Source of the DNA: Typha latifolia
Lineage: Eukaryota; Streptophyta; Magnoliopsida; Poales; Typhaceae
DNA: 64,000 nt
Reading direction: 5' to 3'
NCBI GenBank assembly: GCA_019914945.1
Contig: CM034109.1
Span: 10,408,479-10,472,478, forward strand
Of the stretch, positions 26,364 through 37,326 are shown piece by piece. The notes beneath the pieces were generated by a model. It had not been told where the DNA came from, made no database searches, and was given only the letters and a program-made list of their open reading frames with translations. The position numbers were made by a program, and so were the translations under genes. Positions within the stretch are counted from its first letter, which is position 1, and each line of letters begins with the position of its first letter.

Positions 26364-29300
26364 TCATGTTGGAACTTTGAAGAACGGATGGTTTAGAGCT
26401 TCCCTTGCAGTGAGGCGCTCAGATGGTTCGAATCTCAGAAGACCATGTATTAAGTCGGCTAAGGAGCCACTTGAATGGCTGACATGCCGAGAAACCAAGT
26501 CCTGAGATCACAAATATAGCAAACACAGCACAAAGTAGTCTAAGAAAATTTCCACAGGCTGAGTACCAAAATGTTTACAGACTTTGGTTGAATGCCAATT
26601 GGATACAAAACCTAGTTTAAAGGCAACAAAGGAAATACCAATATGGCATAATCATGCAAAAGTACAATCTCGACGTAGAGAACTGGGACCGTGATATGTT
26701 ACGACCAAAGTCACCAACAGACTAATAAACAACGTAAATAAAGTAGCACAAAAAATAATATTCGAACCTTAAGACGATCTAGCTTCCTCACAGCCCTAAT
26801 GCTTTCTCTTGACACAGCACCTTCAGGCCAATTTAACCGTGTCCCCCGTCTAAAATATTTCAATGCAGAGGAACTGCATGTTGGATAGATGCTCTAAATG
26901 AGAGTAAAATTAAGATACTATAAAAGGATTATTGAAATAATAAGAACTGGCAAATCAAGTAAATGGGTACATATGTGATTTTCCCAAATGCACATATCTA
27001 TAGTTTATCTTTTAAGAAAATATAAAATCACACCTAGCTTTCCTTATCATATGTTCTGGCAATGGCCCCAAAACCCTCTCCATCATGGCTAAATGCTCCA
27101 AGTTTTCATGTGTCTGAAACAATGCTTCCCCCTGCAGTTAGAAGTCAAGTTAGAAAATCTCACAGAAAGATGCAAAGCACTTACAGTGAATACATAAGGC
27201 CAACAAGCTGAACAAGACATCAGTAACTAACCGAGCATAGCTCAACAAGGATGCAACCAACGCTCCAAATATCACAAGGATAACTCCAGCCCAAACCTGA
27301 TATGAAAAGATTCAGTAATAATGATACTAACAGTCAAAGACATCTGTAGCAAAATTTTAACTGCCACATATGGTCACAGATAGATAAACATGATAAGAAA
27401 GTATGAAGGACAAACTTGATTTAACTAATCAAGTTTCAAAAATATAGTATCAAGCCATCTCGCATATATTAAGGCTCACTTGCCTGCTTATTCAAGTTTC
27501 AATTAGCCATACAAGTTCATCAACATAGAGAATTAAATTATTCATTTGCTCCGATGGAAAAGTTAGCACAAATGACACTTGATGCCCCATAATCTACCAT
27601 CTCCTATCAATTTATCCGTAATTAGTAGAGCAGAGATTGTTGGAAACTATGTTTCAATTTTTTGCGGAGTCCTAACAATTATAGTTAGAAAAGCCCGAGA
27701 AACAAGCAATAACAATCTCACCCACAAAATGGTAAATAAAAGAGAAAACTCTTCTATAACTGCTTCCTTTGTCTTTTAATTAGAAAATCAAGGAATTCTA
27801 ATCTCTCAAGACTCTTAGAGTTTTGTAGACGTATAGATTATTGAGATAAAAGTGCCGTCCAAGATATATATTAAATCCCATTAAATCTTTCCTTTGACAT
27901 GGATAACCTGCATCTCAGACAAGAGAGTGAGAGGAACACCATCAAGAAAACCAATTTACCTAAGATTATTTCAGGTGCCCTGTAATGCCTTGTAGAAACA
28001 ATTGAGCTATGATCCTGATTATCAAAGGCAGTGCTGCCAAAATCAATCAACTTTATCGCACTTGACTTTGGCAAGCACTTGAAGTGCATCTCATCTTGTG
28101 AATTCTTCTGTACAACCCCAAGTGATCATTGATGACAACTGCTTAGACCATATACCAGATGTGATAAATTTACACGATTTCTAGAAATTAAATTAGATAA
28201 GGTACCTTGCAGCTTGGAACCTTTATGTATTCAGAAGACACAAGAAGAATGTTTTCTGGCTTCAGATCGGTGTGAATAAGGTGTAACTCATGCATATCTA
28301 TGTTAGATCGAAAGAAGAAGACAAAATGTCAAGCCTGTCCTTTACAACTAAAAACCCAAATCTACGACTATAAGAGCAATTAAGAATCATGATGCAGAGA
28401 ACAAAATCAAACAATAGTGATGAACACACATGCTACAGATTCCAATAGTTGACGTCCGAACTCCCGCACAAGTTCCAGAGGGAACGGGTAGTACTTATTT
28501 CTCTTTAGAAAATCATACAAGCTCGGTCCAAGCTTCTCAAAGACCTGATAACATCATCGAAGTCCATTCAAAGAAAATACTCAATTTAGTTTTCCAGTAC
28601 TAATACCAACCATTAAAGAGGAAATCATATCAAACATTTAACAGCTATTAGTTTACCAATCCCAAATAAAGTTCTCTTCCAAATCCTCCTAATCAACAAA
28701 TATAAGAAGATTCGCTCTATAAATGACACAGTCATTACCAATTAAATGAGCCCAGAAATAAGTCGTTTAACGGAAGTAAATAGACTGTACTACTTAGGAA
28801 ACGAACATAGAAGAAGAACAAGACGATAATGGCCTAGGCCCATGAGAAATCACAAAGTTAACGACATAGAGAAATCACAAATGCAAAGTGTACTTACAAT
28901 GCAGATGTGATTACGGTAGTCAAACCACCTTCTAATTTGAACACAACTGAATAAGACGAAGAGGAAAGATAAAGTAAGTGACATGAAGGGAATGTCAATT
29001 CAAGTATAATGCATTTTGATGCAAAACATACTGTGATTCATATCTATCATATCTTCCAAGACGATTTAGAACATCAATCTCCATCATTGCAGCGTCCCTG
29101 TATTTGCGTATGCTCCGAACCACTTTAATAGCCACATACTCACGTGTTTCACGATCCCAACATTCCAAAACACGACCAAAAGTACCTGCAATTTTAACAC
29201 CTTGCAACACACGAAAAGAATGATAAACAAAGACAGGACAGAAAGAGTTTAAAGCATTAACAGCACCTTCCCCCATCTTGCTGAGAATTTTATCTGCATG

Positions 29301-29987
29301 GCACGAGAAGAAGATATTTAGAAGCTTACCATAGATGGAAGCATTAGACAGGAAGTTCTAAAACTCAAAACTCCTGTTAAAGCATGCATACACGGCTAAG
29401 GAAAATTTGCATTGTGATAACCGACATATTTGGCACTCGTAGGGAAAAATAACTCTTAAATCAACTTCATCTTGGAAATTAAGCATCAGCAGCAAAAGAA
29501 GGTTAAGGTCTCCGACATAAATACCATAAAAAGTAGATTTCTTAATGGAATTAAAACCTAGTTTGATGCTTTTTTTTTTATCCTTTTCCTAATCAAAGGC
29601 AATAAGGAAATCAAACCAAACAAGACACCTTACATCGAGGTGTTAGATTCTCTCCGAGATCGAAGACGTAGTGACCCTCTCGATCGTCGTCCCTCCACGG
29701 AGGCGACGCAGCACCCCTCGCAGCCGGAGCCGTCTCGAAGCGACCGGCCTACAACATAATCCACGGGAGAGAGAGAGAGAGAGAGCCATTGTAGAGAGAC
29801 CAAATTAAGAATCCAAGACAACAAAAGCCCTTAAACCCAGCTTCCCCCATCCTTAATTCCGCCACCCAAATCCCAAACCCTAAGAAGCCCTAACTCTAAC
29901 AGCACCGGTAGACGAGCGGACCTCTCGTTCCGGAGGCGCGGCGTCCCACGTAAGCCGCGGCCGCTTCCGAGTTCGCGCGATCTCCAT
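26364..29987 (-). CDS. AFC3: LAMMER-type protein kinase AFC3
   Basis: Dual-specificity CLK/LAMMER kinase of the nucleus that phosphorylates SR splicing factors, by family knowledge. Twelve exons: 29987-29922, 29748-29634, 29293-29267, 29185-29032, 28946-28898, 28544-28430, 28297-28206, 28107-27960, 27296-27232, 27131-27034, 26873-26768, 26501-26364. They join in frame to 390 residues (Arabidopsis AFC3 is about 400). Glycine loop GEGTFG at 68-73, Lys90 in VAIK, catalytic HTDLKPEN with Asp186, DFG at 228-230, activation-loop STRHYRAPE, and the diagnostic [12 protein letters not shown] at 289-300. The N-terminus [10 protein letters not shown] and the segment [11 protein letters not shown] favour AFC3 over AFC1/AFC2. 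Exon 3 is only 27 nt. A GA-rich tract and teloboxes lie in and before intron 1. Exon 1 is assigned by phase and the conserved RKRPR-TW motif. Confidence 0.92.
29875..29883 (+). promoter_or_regulatory. Telobox in AFC3 intron 1
   Basis: AAACCCTAA, just downstream of AFC3 exon 1 in transcription direction. A related AAACCCTAG lies at about 30074, upstream of the start codon. Role inferred from the motif only. Confidence 0.45.
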
Positions 29988-30876
29988 CCGAATCCTCTCC
30001 CTGAAAGATTTCCACCGATCGATTTCTCCGTCGATCGATCCCTTCGCCCTCTTCGAGAACGGGTTGGGGGAGCAAACCCTAGAAAAGAAACGGACGGACG
30101 AGAACAGTAGACGCTGCGAATCGAACCGCGAGTGATGCCCGTAAACATATATCTAAATCGACCCTGCAAAATACATTTAATCGCAAATAATACCCTACTT
30201 AGGGTCTGTTTTGAAAATACACGATTAAATGTTACTCAGGGTATTTTCTGAAATTTAATGGAAATATATAGGAGTCTAATTACGAATAATGAACATATGG
30301 GGTCTAAATCGTAATAAGCACGTGAAAAAGCGCGAGCAACATCGCATCGGTTTAAGCGACGGTTCCGGCGCCACTGCACCGTCCAGAGTGCCTCGGATCT
30401 CGCGCTCGATGCATGATCAGCATTACCTGGAACTGGAAGGAGCTTTGCAATTTGGATGGATAGAGTGTTTGTGGGTATAAAGAAGAGAGTGGTAAAGAAA
30501 ATAGGAAGATGCTGGAGAGATCTATTAGAGAGGATTCTCTGCAGCGCTGATTGTAAGAAATCCCTGCATCTGGCTGGCCATAATAAAGGAAACAAAATCT
30601 GAACCGTCCGATAACTAGAACACAATCCAACGGACGGCAAGATTGGCGGGACCGAGCTCAGCAGTTAAACTTACGTGTAACGAGTGACACCATTCCGAAA
30701 AGTCGGCACCACTTGCGGTTCCTAAATCAACCGTTCATGATAAGATCGGACGGCAGATTTAGTATCACCCGTAGAAAATTTGGATCTTTATATGCGGTCA
30801 CACGGAAGAATAAATACCACGTGTAAACGTGCGCCTCCCTTCCGTGTCCGCGGTCGAAATAGGCGCGCAGTCCCAC

Positions 30877-30880
<4 letters not shown>

Positions 30881-30915
<35 letters not shown>
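30881..30915 (+). repeat. (CT)n microsatellite
   Basis: About 17 CT units, 165 bp before the 31081 start codon. CT/GA tracts near plant transcription starts are often promoter or 5' UTR elements. Confidence 0.9.
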
Positions 30916-30917
<2 letters not shown>

Positions 30918-31015
30918 CGTCTTTCTTTAGCTTTGGCGTTTGTGTAACGTATTGGGGTTAAATAGAAAGCACGGAAGAGAACACTAGCCATTCCATTGAC
31001 CCCTTTTCTTCTCTT

Positions 31016-31024
31016 TTAGGGTTT
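31016..31024 (-). promoter_or_regulatory. Telobox before the 31081 gene
   Basis: TTAGGGTTT on the plus strand (AAACCCTAA on minus), 57 bp upstream of the start codon and so probably in the 5' UTR or core promoter. Confidence 0.5.
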
Positions 31025-31080
31025 CAAATCGATCGCTTCAGGAATCGACCTCTTTATTCGTCGAATTCGTCGAAGAATCC

Positions 31081-33336
31081 ATGGCGAGGAAGCGGAAATC
31101 GGACGCGACCCGGCTCGACGAGGTGGATCGGATGCTGTACTCGACCTTTTGCGGCGCCGCGAACTCGCTGTCGCAGCTTTATTCGCAATCCATGAGCCAG
31201 CAGAAGCTCTCCTTCCAGGCCGGAGAGCGCCACGCGTTGGTTCGTCTCTTTTGCCTCTGTCCGATTCTTTGTTTCTTGTTCTGGTCTTCTTGGTTATTTC
31301 CTTTTCATAGATTGATGTGGGTGCTTTTTTCTTGGGTGAAATTTGAGTTTTTCCTATATAGAAGATCGATTATGGATGTTTCTGGGTTGATGATTGATTT
31401 TGTGGATCAAAGATTGCATTTTATTTATTTATTTATTTACTTTAGTTCTGGTTCCGTTTTGCATAAGGTTTTCTTCGATGGATGGTTTGTTTTCTCTTCC
31501 GTGTTAATGTTGGGGCTGCTTCTGTTTTACGGTTGGGATGCATTCTTAGCCAAGTATTCATTTGCCTAGGCAGTTCCCTTATCCTCACTCTATGTAGATA
31601 TTCTACTAATATCTTACCGTATGTATTCTTATTAATCTTATTAATAAGTGGATTGGCATTTGTTGCAGTTGAGTAATAGTGGTAGAGGGCAAAGTTTCAA
31701 TCCCATCTTCTGAACTTAGGAAAGTTAAGCCAGCATCATTATGTCAAAACCAACATCTTCCTAGTTTCCTTTTTCAGGTTAAGTGCTTATATCTTGGTTT
31801 CTCGAAAGCAAGAGGGTTGGTTACATATCTGCTATAAAATGTCAAGCAGGAAGTAAAAGTCTGTCTCAGTGCACAAGTTTGTGGAGGGCAAGGTGTATAC
31901 TCCCTTATCCCTATTTCTGAAGAGGTTCTGCGACTTGAACCCACAACCACATGGTGCATGTTGTCCTACAGCCACTTTAAGTGAACAATGGATTAGATGT
32001 CTTATAGTTATGATATTGCTGTATCACATGTCCCTTTGTCTAGGTTAGTGTATATGTTTAGCATCTAGATCTTACTTATCAACATGTGAAATATCAACAA
32101 GAGGTCCAATATTGAGACATTTGTATCATTTGACCGCTGTTTCATTTTTTTTTTTTCTCATCCAAGTCCTCTGCTGCTTTCGATCTGTTTTGTTTATGTG
32201 ATTATTGCTTAAACTGTCTGATCATATACTCATCATGTTCCTTACTTGTAATGGGTTTATGCAGGAAAAGCTCTATCAGTGGATCTTAAGGCAACATGAG
32301 GAAGAGTCAAGGGTGACTGTAACTGATATAGTTGCTCATATACAGGTTCTGTAATAATGGCTTCCTTTTCACTTACAGCATTTTGTTGTTGGTTGGCCTT
32401 CGTTGTTACATTTAACAAACATAGAACTGTGGAATTTGAGATGCCACATGCTGAATTAGTGGTGTTGCCAAAACATAGTAGGAGTCCATCTAATCATGGA
32501 TGATAGTGGTTCTTTCTGGGCTGCTGGATCTTTTGTCAACCTTTCGCATGCTTTGATTTAGTTTGTCATAGAAATTTCCAAACTGATTCAGCATAATTGC
32601 AGTTAATGTATGATTACAAGAATTTTTAGACCAAAATCAAACTAAAACATAAGCATTCTAGGACATTATGAGAATAACTATTTATAGATTAGGTTAATTA
32701 TCACAGATTTTTAGCATGCAGTTAGAGGAAAGAAGAGTATGATAACATCATAATATTCTTTAAGTTGGGGGCTATTATTCTTCTAGCTGCCTCTTAGGTG
32801 CTTTCTGTATATCAAACTCTGCTACCTTCCAGCCCCACCCCCCAGTTAAGATAAATAATAAATCTGGACATCTTTTGTTGGTATACTGTTAGTCTGATCT
32901 GTGTGATATCTATTCACTGTTGCAGAGTGAGATTGAATATGGAGGAGATGATGCAACAGTTTCCCCAATATTGCATCTCCCTAACCAGACGCAATCTGCA
33001 ATGCAGTTTACAAACCCAAGCAATCAGCCTTCATCTGGTTTATTTGGGCAGGCAGCCGTAGGAGTAGCTTCCAGAGTCAACCATTCTGATCAGTCTAGAA
33101 ACTCAGTTTTCTCAAATGCCCTATCCAGTCCTGTTCGCAGAAGTCTGCAGCCTTATCAAGTAGCACAGGGAGGTGGATATTTTGCAAATGGTGCTCTGCC
33201 CACTGGAAATGCAGATAGGGACCATGAATTCAACTCAGCCAGCCACAACCGAGAGTCCAACTCAAATGACTCATCCATGGATATGCATTCGGACAGTCCA
33301 ACCATGGATCTTATTGACCTGCCCTACCGCAAATGA
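31081..33336 (+). CDS. Conserved plant protein of unknown function
   Basis: Three exons (31081-31239, 32265-32345, 32926-33336) join in frame to 216 residues. I recognise it only as a widespread plant-specific type and assign no activity. Visible features: a basic RKRK at residues 3-6 that could be a nuclear signal; a conserved-looking N-terminal half (DEVDRMLYSTFCGAANSLSQ, then EKLYQWILRQHEEE) predicted to be helical; and a C-terminal half rich in N, Q and S, probably disordered, ending in DLIDLPYRK. It is divergent from AFC3 and shares its 1.1-kb promoter region. Intron 1 (about 1 kb) holds a decayed SINE. The ATG sits soon after a telobox, and the start is supported by the RKRK-containing N-terminus. 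Confidence 0.8.
31861..31975 (-). mobile_element. Degenerate Au-like SINE in intron 1 of the 31081 gene
   Basis: Read on the minus strand, it has a tRNA-derived part with a B-box-like GGGTTCAAGTC preceded by CCATGTGGTTGTG. Then follow CCTCTT, AGGGATAAGG, GTATACACC, CTTGCCCT and finally TTGTGCACTGAG. The order and spacing resemble the plant Au SINE consensus as I remember it (GGGTTCGAGTC ... CCTCTT ... AGGGTAAGG ... GTACAATAGACCCT ... TTAGTGCAC). It is mutated and has no clear target-site duplication. Confidence 0.5.
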
Positions 33337-34479
33337 AAATTATCGTAATTCAGCATCGCAATACTGACCAAAATCCTCAGTAATCTTGCTCGCTGTTGCA
33401 ACCTATTGCAAGTAATTGACAAGAAAACCCACAAAATGTATATATCTCATTGACTATGCTTGTGGCAAATTTCTTGTCCGGAGTATCTCTTTTCCTTTTC
33501 ATCATGTTAAGTTGTTTGTCTTTTCTTTGTTTGGGTGGAATTTTAGAACATAGGTGGTATGTAAGTTTGTTTGTTGTCACATTCCTGTAATGCTTGTGTC
33601 TGAATGGGTATCAATTGTCTGGAGTATACGCTGCTTCTGCTTGCATTTGCATATCAATTGACTCCATGGTCAATAAGGTGAGTCTTAGTAGTAGCTGGCG
33701 CTGAAGCAGTACGCCATGTTTGGATGTTGAGAATTAAAGGGTATAGGAAATTAAGAAGAAAACGTTGGAGCTCTGTGTTGAACTTTGAGAGAGATGATAA
33801 CAAGAGAGGACGTGCCAAAATATCTGTTTCGCTAAAAGGTCAGAGGAAGAGAGAAGATGCTTACTTATACTTTCTTTCTGGATAATACGTCCAATTAAAT
33901 TAGTACAGAAATGTAAAGCTTTGTATCCTTATCATTATATACCTGATGAAAATATTTATTTTAGAATCATTATATTTACACTTTGGAGAAAAAAAAAGAG
34001 AGAGAATTATTAGACCTTTCATACTATTGCTCATTTTGACATATTATCTTTTATTTATTTTTCATTATATATTAACCACCTTAATTGTATAAAACATTTG
34101 AAATATCCTTTTCATTAGCTGCTCGTTATATTATTTATTTTTATTAGAAAAAGGTCATACGACTGGATGCAACTAATTTTAGAGTCTCTAAAGATAAATT
34201 CTCTTATTTTAAAAAGTATAAAAGAAAGAAGATTAAAGATAAAATGGTCATTTTATATATTTTTTTGTTAATCAGAGTCTACGTAAAATTGGGTTATAGT
34301 TCAGCGAATTGTTAAACCCTTTATTTATTTTTTTGAGAAATACAAAGAGAAGAAGAAGTTATTCTAAAGAAGTTATATATATCGCTTCTGCTCGGAGCCG
34401 ATTAATGCGGTATTATTTCGTCGGAACTCACAAACTGGAAACAAACAAATAAATTTGTTGATGCGAAGGATACATCCCA
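33337..34479. other. Intergenic region between the 31081 gene and the short PPR
   Basis: The first 300 bp are probably 3' UTR. From about 33900 the DNA is AT-rich low complexity with TTTATTT runs. No gene or recognisable element. Confidence 0.5.
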
Positions 34480-36093
34480 ATGCCAGCCACAAGAGATCGC
34501 GTAGGCGCGCGAAAGATTGCAAAGCTCTTCAACTGCACATCGAAACCCAAGTTCCCAAGTTCGCCTAGAGCATCCATGACCATGATGATCACACAATATG
34601 GCAGAATTGGAGAAGTAGAGAAGGCAACGAGACTGTTCGAAGAAATGCCCCACAAGAACCAAGTATCTTGGAACGCAATGCTCTCAGTCCTAGTGGATAC
34701 AGGTCGGTTAGGTTCTGCCCTTCAATTGTTCGGCCAAATGCCTCAGAAGAATGCAACATCCTATACCTCACTGATCACAGGCTTTTCAAGGTACAATTTG
34801 GTCCCGAGAGCACGTCAAATCTTCAATTCCATTCCCTCTGGCGTTCAGAATGTATTCACGTGGACTGCGATGATTTCTTGTTATGCTCAAAATAACAATC
34901 CTTATGAAGCTTTTGAGCTCTTCTCTACGCTCTACGGTGATTTCTTTGCGTCGGGAATAATACCAAATTCTTATACCTTCAGTACATTGCTCAAGGCCAG
35001 TGGTTGCATCAGATCTCTCTCTCTAGCAAGGCAGACCCACTCTATGATAGTAAAGCTCTTGGATGTAGAAAGGAAAGAAGCTATCTTTGTTCAGAACTCT
35101 CTCATTGACATACATGCCAAATTGGGCAACTTGGTGGATGCTGAACTGTTGTTTAGCAGAATGAGGTGGAAGGATGTGGGGTCTTGGAACACTATGATGG
35201 ATGGCTACACGCACCAGCTGTTGGTAGATAAAGCTCTCAAACTCTTCAAAGCAATGAGAGAGAAGGACACCCTCTCGTGGAACATCATGATGTTGGGCTT
35301 ATTGGAAGGCGGTCGCGGAGAAGAAACTGTAATGCTCTTCCTCTCCTTGCTTGAATCCGAAGGAGACACGAAACCCAATTCGTCAACCTACACTATCGCC
35401 TTAACTGCTTGTGCTACACTAACCTTGCTGGAATTTGGAAGACAGATGCATGCATACATTGTGAAGAATGGTTTTTACAATAGCAACACCTTTGTCTGCA
35501 ACTCCCTAGTTAGCATGTATGCAAGCTGTGGTCTGAACAATGAATTGGAGCGAGTATTTGATGAAATGCCTAACAAGGACGTTATATCATGGAATGCTGT
35601 GATCCAAGGTCTTGGGCAAAATGGGTGCAGCAGAAAAGCTTTGGAGATTGCAGAGAAAGCACTAAACTTGAACATCTATAATTGTAATACTTTCGTTGCT
35701 ATACTTACCAACTGCAGCCATGGTGGTTTGATCAATGAAGGACTGAACTATTTCAACTCAATGAGCGAAAAGTACGGCATCAAGGCGAAGTTAGATCACT
35801 ACATTTGTGTAATTGATATGCTTGGCAGAGCTGGAAAGCTAAGAGAAGCTTACGACCTGCTCTGTAACATGCCGATGGCTGCAAACTCGGTTGCATGGTC
35901 TACACTTCTCAATGCATGTTTGATTCACAAAAACATCGACGTAGCGAGAGCGGTGGCGCGAGAATTACAAGCTTTAGGGGCAAACATTAATGGTAGAAGT
36001 AATGAGATTGAGGAATTAAGGGAGGTTGTTGGTATGATGAAAGAGAAGGACTTGAGAAAACAAACTGGGTGCAGTTGGGTCATTGAGACATAG
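34480..36093 (+). CDS. E-subclass PLS pentatricopeptide repeat protein
   Basis: Single uninterrupted frame of 537 residues. PLS-type repeats start near residue 35 (V-S-W-N-A-M, A-T-S-Y-T-S-L-I-T-G, V-F-T-W-T-A-M) and run to about residue 440. A C-terminal E region follows: LGRAGKLREAYDLL, VAWSTLLNACLIHKNIDVA, and ends KQTGCSWVIET. No DYW deaminase domain is present, so if it takes part in organelle C-to-U editing it would need a deaminase partner. The protein is short for an E-type PPR; the repeats look intact, so this is not an obvious truncation. The N-terminus has basic residues (ATRDRVGARKIAK) compatible with organelle import. I cannot name the Arabidopsis counterpart with confidence. Confidence 0.82.
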   Translation: MPATRDRVGARKIAKLFNCTSKPKFPSSPRASMTMMITQYGRIGEVEKATRLFEEMPHKNQVSWNAMLSVLVDTGRLGSALQLFGQMPQKNATSYTSLITGFSRYNLVPRARQIFNSIPSGVQNVFTWTAMISCYAQNNNPYEAFELFSTLYGDFFASGIIPNSYTFSTLLKASGCIRSLSLARQTHSMIVKLLDVERKEAIFVQNSLIDIHAKLGNLVDAELLFSRMRWKDVGSWNTMMDGYTHQLLVDKALKLFKAMREKDTLSWNIMMLGLLEGGRGEETVMLFLSLLESEGDTKPNSSTYTIALTACATLTLLEFGRQMHAYIVKNGFYNSNTFVCNSLVSMYASCGLNNELERVFDEMPNKDVISWNAVIQGLGQNGCSRKALEIAEKALNLNIYNCNTFVAILTNCSHGGLINEGLNYFNSMSEKYGIKAKLDHYICVIDMLGRAGKLREAYDLLCNMPMAANSVAWSTLLNACLIHKNIDVARAVARELQALGANINGRSNEIEELREVVGMMKEKDLRKQTGCSWVIET

Positions 36094-36534
36094 AAGCCTG
36101 TTGATTGTTTTCTTATCTTCACAGTAGTGACGTGAACCGACTTTTTTTAAGTGTAGAAAGCTTCTGCTAGCGACGGGCAGCGGGCAGGTGACCAAACTCG
36201 CAAGAAGGCGCAATCTGGAGCGTCTTCGAAGGAGGGCAAACAATCCCAACCGTTCGATCTACGTATAATTCCTTCCCAACAAAGAAAAAGGAAACTAATC
36301 GAAGGAAAAATAATTCCACACGATAAGGTTCGTTAAATCTTTCGCCCTTTCTCCGATCGAAGATCTCTCGATTTCGATCTCTCGCTCTTCTTTCTCTTGA
36401 TCTCTTTATTAGAAGGAGAACTCTTGTTTGGATCCTCTGATGGTCGATTCCGGCCTACAATTATTGGACTCTTAGGGTTGGTTTGATTCGTGGGTTAGGA
36501 ACAAGAAAAGAAGGATTTGATCTCCAGATCGGAG
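36094..36534. other. Short PPR 3' end and SAP leader
   Basis: Contains the PPR 3' UTR and the promoter/5' UTR of the SAP gene. A likely 5' UTR intron runs from a donor AAG/GTTCG near 36328 to an acceptor CTCCAG ending at 36526, just before the ATG. SAP genes often have such a leader intron; here it is inferred from splice-like sites only. Confidence 0.4.
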
Positions 36535-37035
36535 ATGGAGCAGGAGAGGCAAAAGAAGCAGCCCGAGGAGACGGAGTTCCAAACCCCCAACCTCCCAATC
36601 CTTTGTGCCAACAGTTGCGGCTTCTTTGGAAGCGCCGCCACCAACAATCTCTGCTCAAAATGCTACAGAGATCACTTCTTGAGCAAATCCAAGGCCTCAA
36701 TCGAGTCCCTGACGACTTCCCTGGCCGTCGAGGCGAAGGAGGTTGAGGAGAAGGCTGGGGGAGTTGATGGGGATGTTAAAGTTGGTAATTTGGTAGAGGA
36801 GGGTGCTTCATCTGGGGAATCTCCTGTGCCACCGAAGAAACCCACTAATAGATGCGGCTTTTGCAACAAGAAAGTCGGGTTGATGGGGTTCAAGTGCCGA
36901 TGCGGGGAGGTGCTTTGCTCAGTTCATCGGTATTCCGATAAGCATAATTGTGACTTTGATTACAGGGTAGCTGCGCAGGCTGCGATAGCGAAGGCGAATC
37001 CAGTGATGAAGGCAGATAAAGTGGACAAAATCTGA
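36535..37035 (+). CDS. A20/AN1 zinc-finger stress-associated protein (SAP)
   Basis: 166 residues, intronless. The A20 finger has zinc ligands C24, C28, C40, C43 in CANSCGFFGSAATNNLCSKC. The AN1 finger has all eight ligands: C107, C110, C121, C123, C128, H131, H137 and C139 (CGFCNKKVGLMGFKCRCGE...HRY...H-x-C-x-FDY). The order A20 then AN1 and a length of about 160-170 are typical of plant SAPs. By family knowledge these act in responses to abiotic stress, partly through ubiquitin binding or E3 ligase activity of the A20 finger. The start at 36535 is the first ATG in frame; the open frame upstream lacks one. The linker (residues 60-100) is acidic and low complexity. Confidence 0.95.
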   Translation: MEQERQKKQPEETEFQTPNLPILCANSCGFFGSAATNNLCSKCYRDHFLSKSKASIESLTTSLAVEAKEVEEKAGGVDGDVKVGNLVEEGASSGESPVPPKKPTNRCGFCNKKVGLMGFKCRCGEVLCSVHRYSDKHNCDFDYRVAAQAAIAKANPVMKADKVDKI

Positions 37036-37226
37036 TGGCTGATCGGCTGTGTCACTGAGAATTATTGGTATGTCAAGGCAATTTTATGGTCATGGTTATG
37101 GTAAATAATTGCGTAGGTATATTTTCTTCTGATGGCTTTTATCACAGGGTCTGTACAGTTTAGTTACAAAATAACACTGTATGTAATCAACTTGATTTGC
37201 TATGTATAAATGTCGAGGTGGTATTG

Positions 37227-37326
37227 TTTCTTTCTTTTATGTTATCAGTATCAGTTTTGGCTTTGTGCCAATTCTATTTCTTTCTTTCATGCTATCGGTA
37301 TCAGTTTTGGCTTTGCACCAATTCTT
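37227..37326. repeat. 50-bp direct tandem duplication
   Basis: Two copies of a 50-bp unit (37227-37276, 37277-37326) containing TATCAGTTTTGGCTTTG differ at only a few positions, suggesting a recent local duplication downstream of SAP, outside coding DNA. Confidence 0.85.

Larger units (their letters stand above)
29988..31080. promoter_or_regulatory. Shared divergent promoter region of AFC3 and the 31081 gene
   Basis: About 1.1 kb separates two outward-facing start codons, so both promoters and 5' UTRs must fit here. It contains an AAACCCTAG motif near 30074, a (CT)17 tract and, close to the right-hand start, a full telobox. No coding region is supported in it. Confidence 0.6.
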
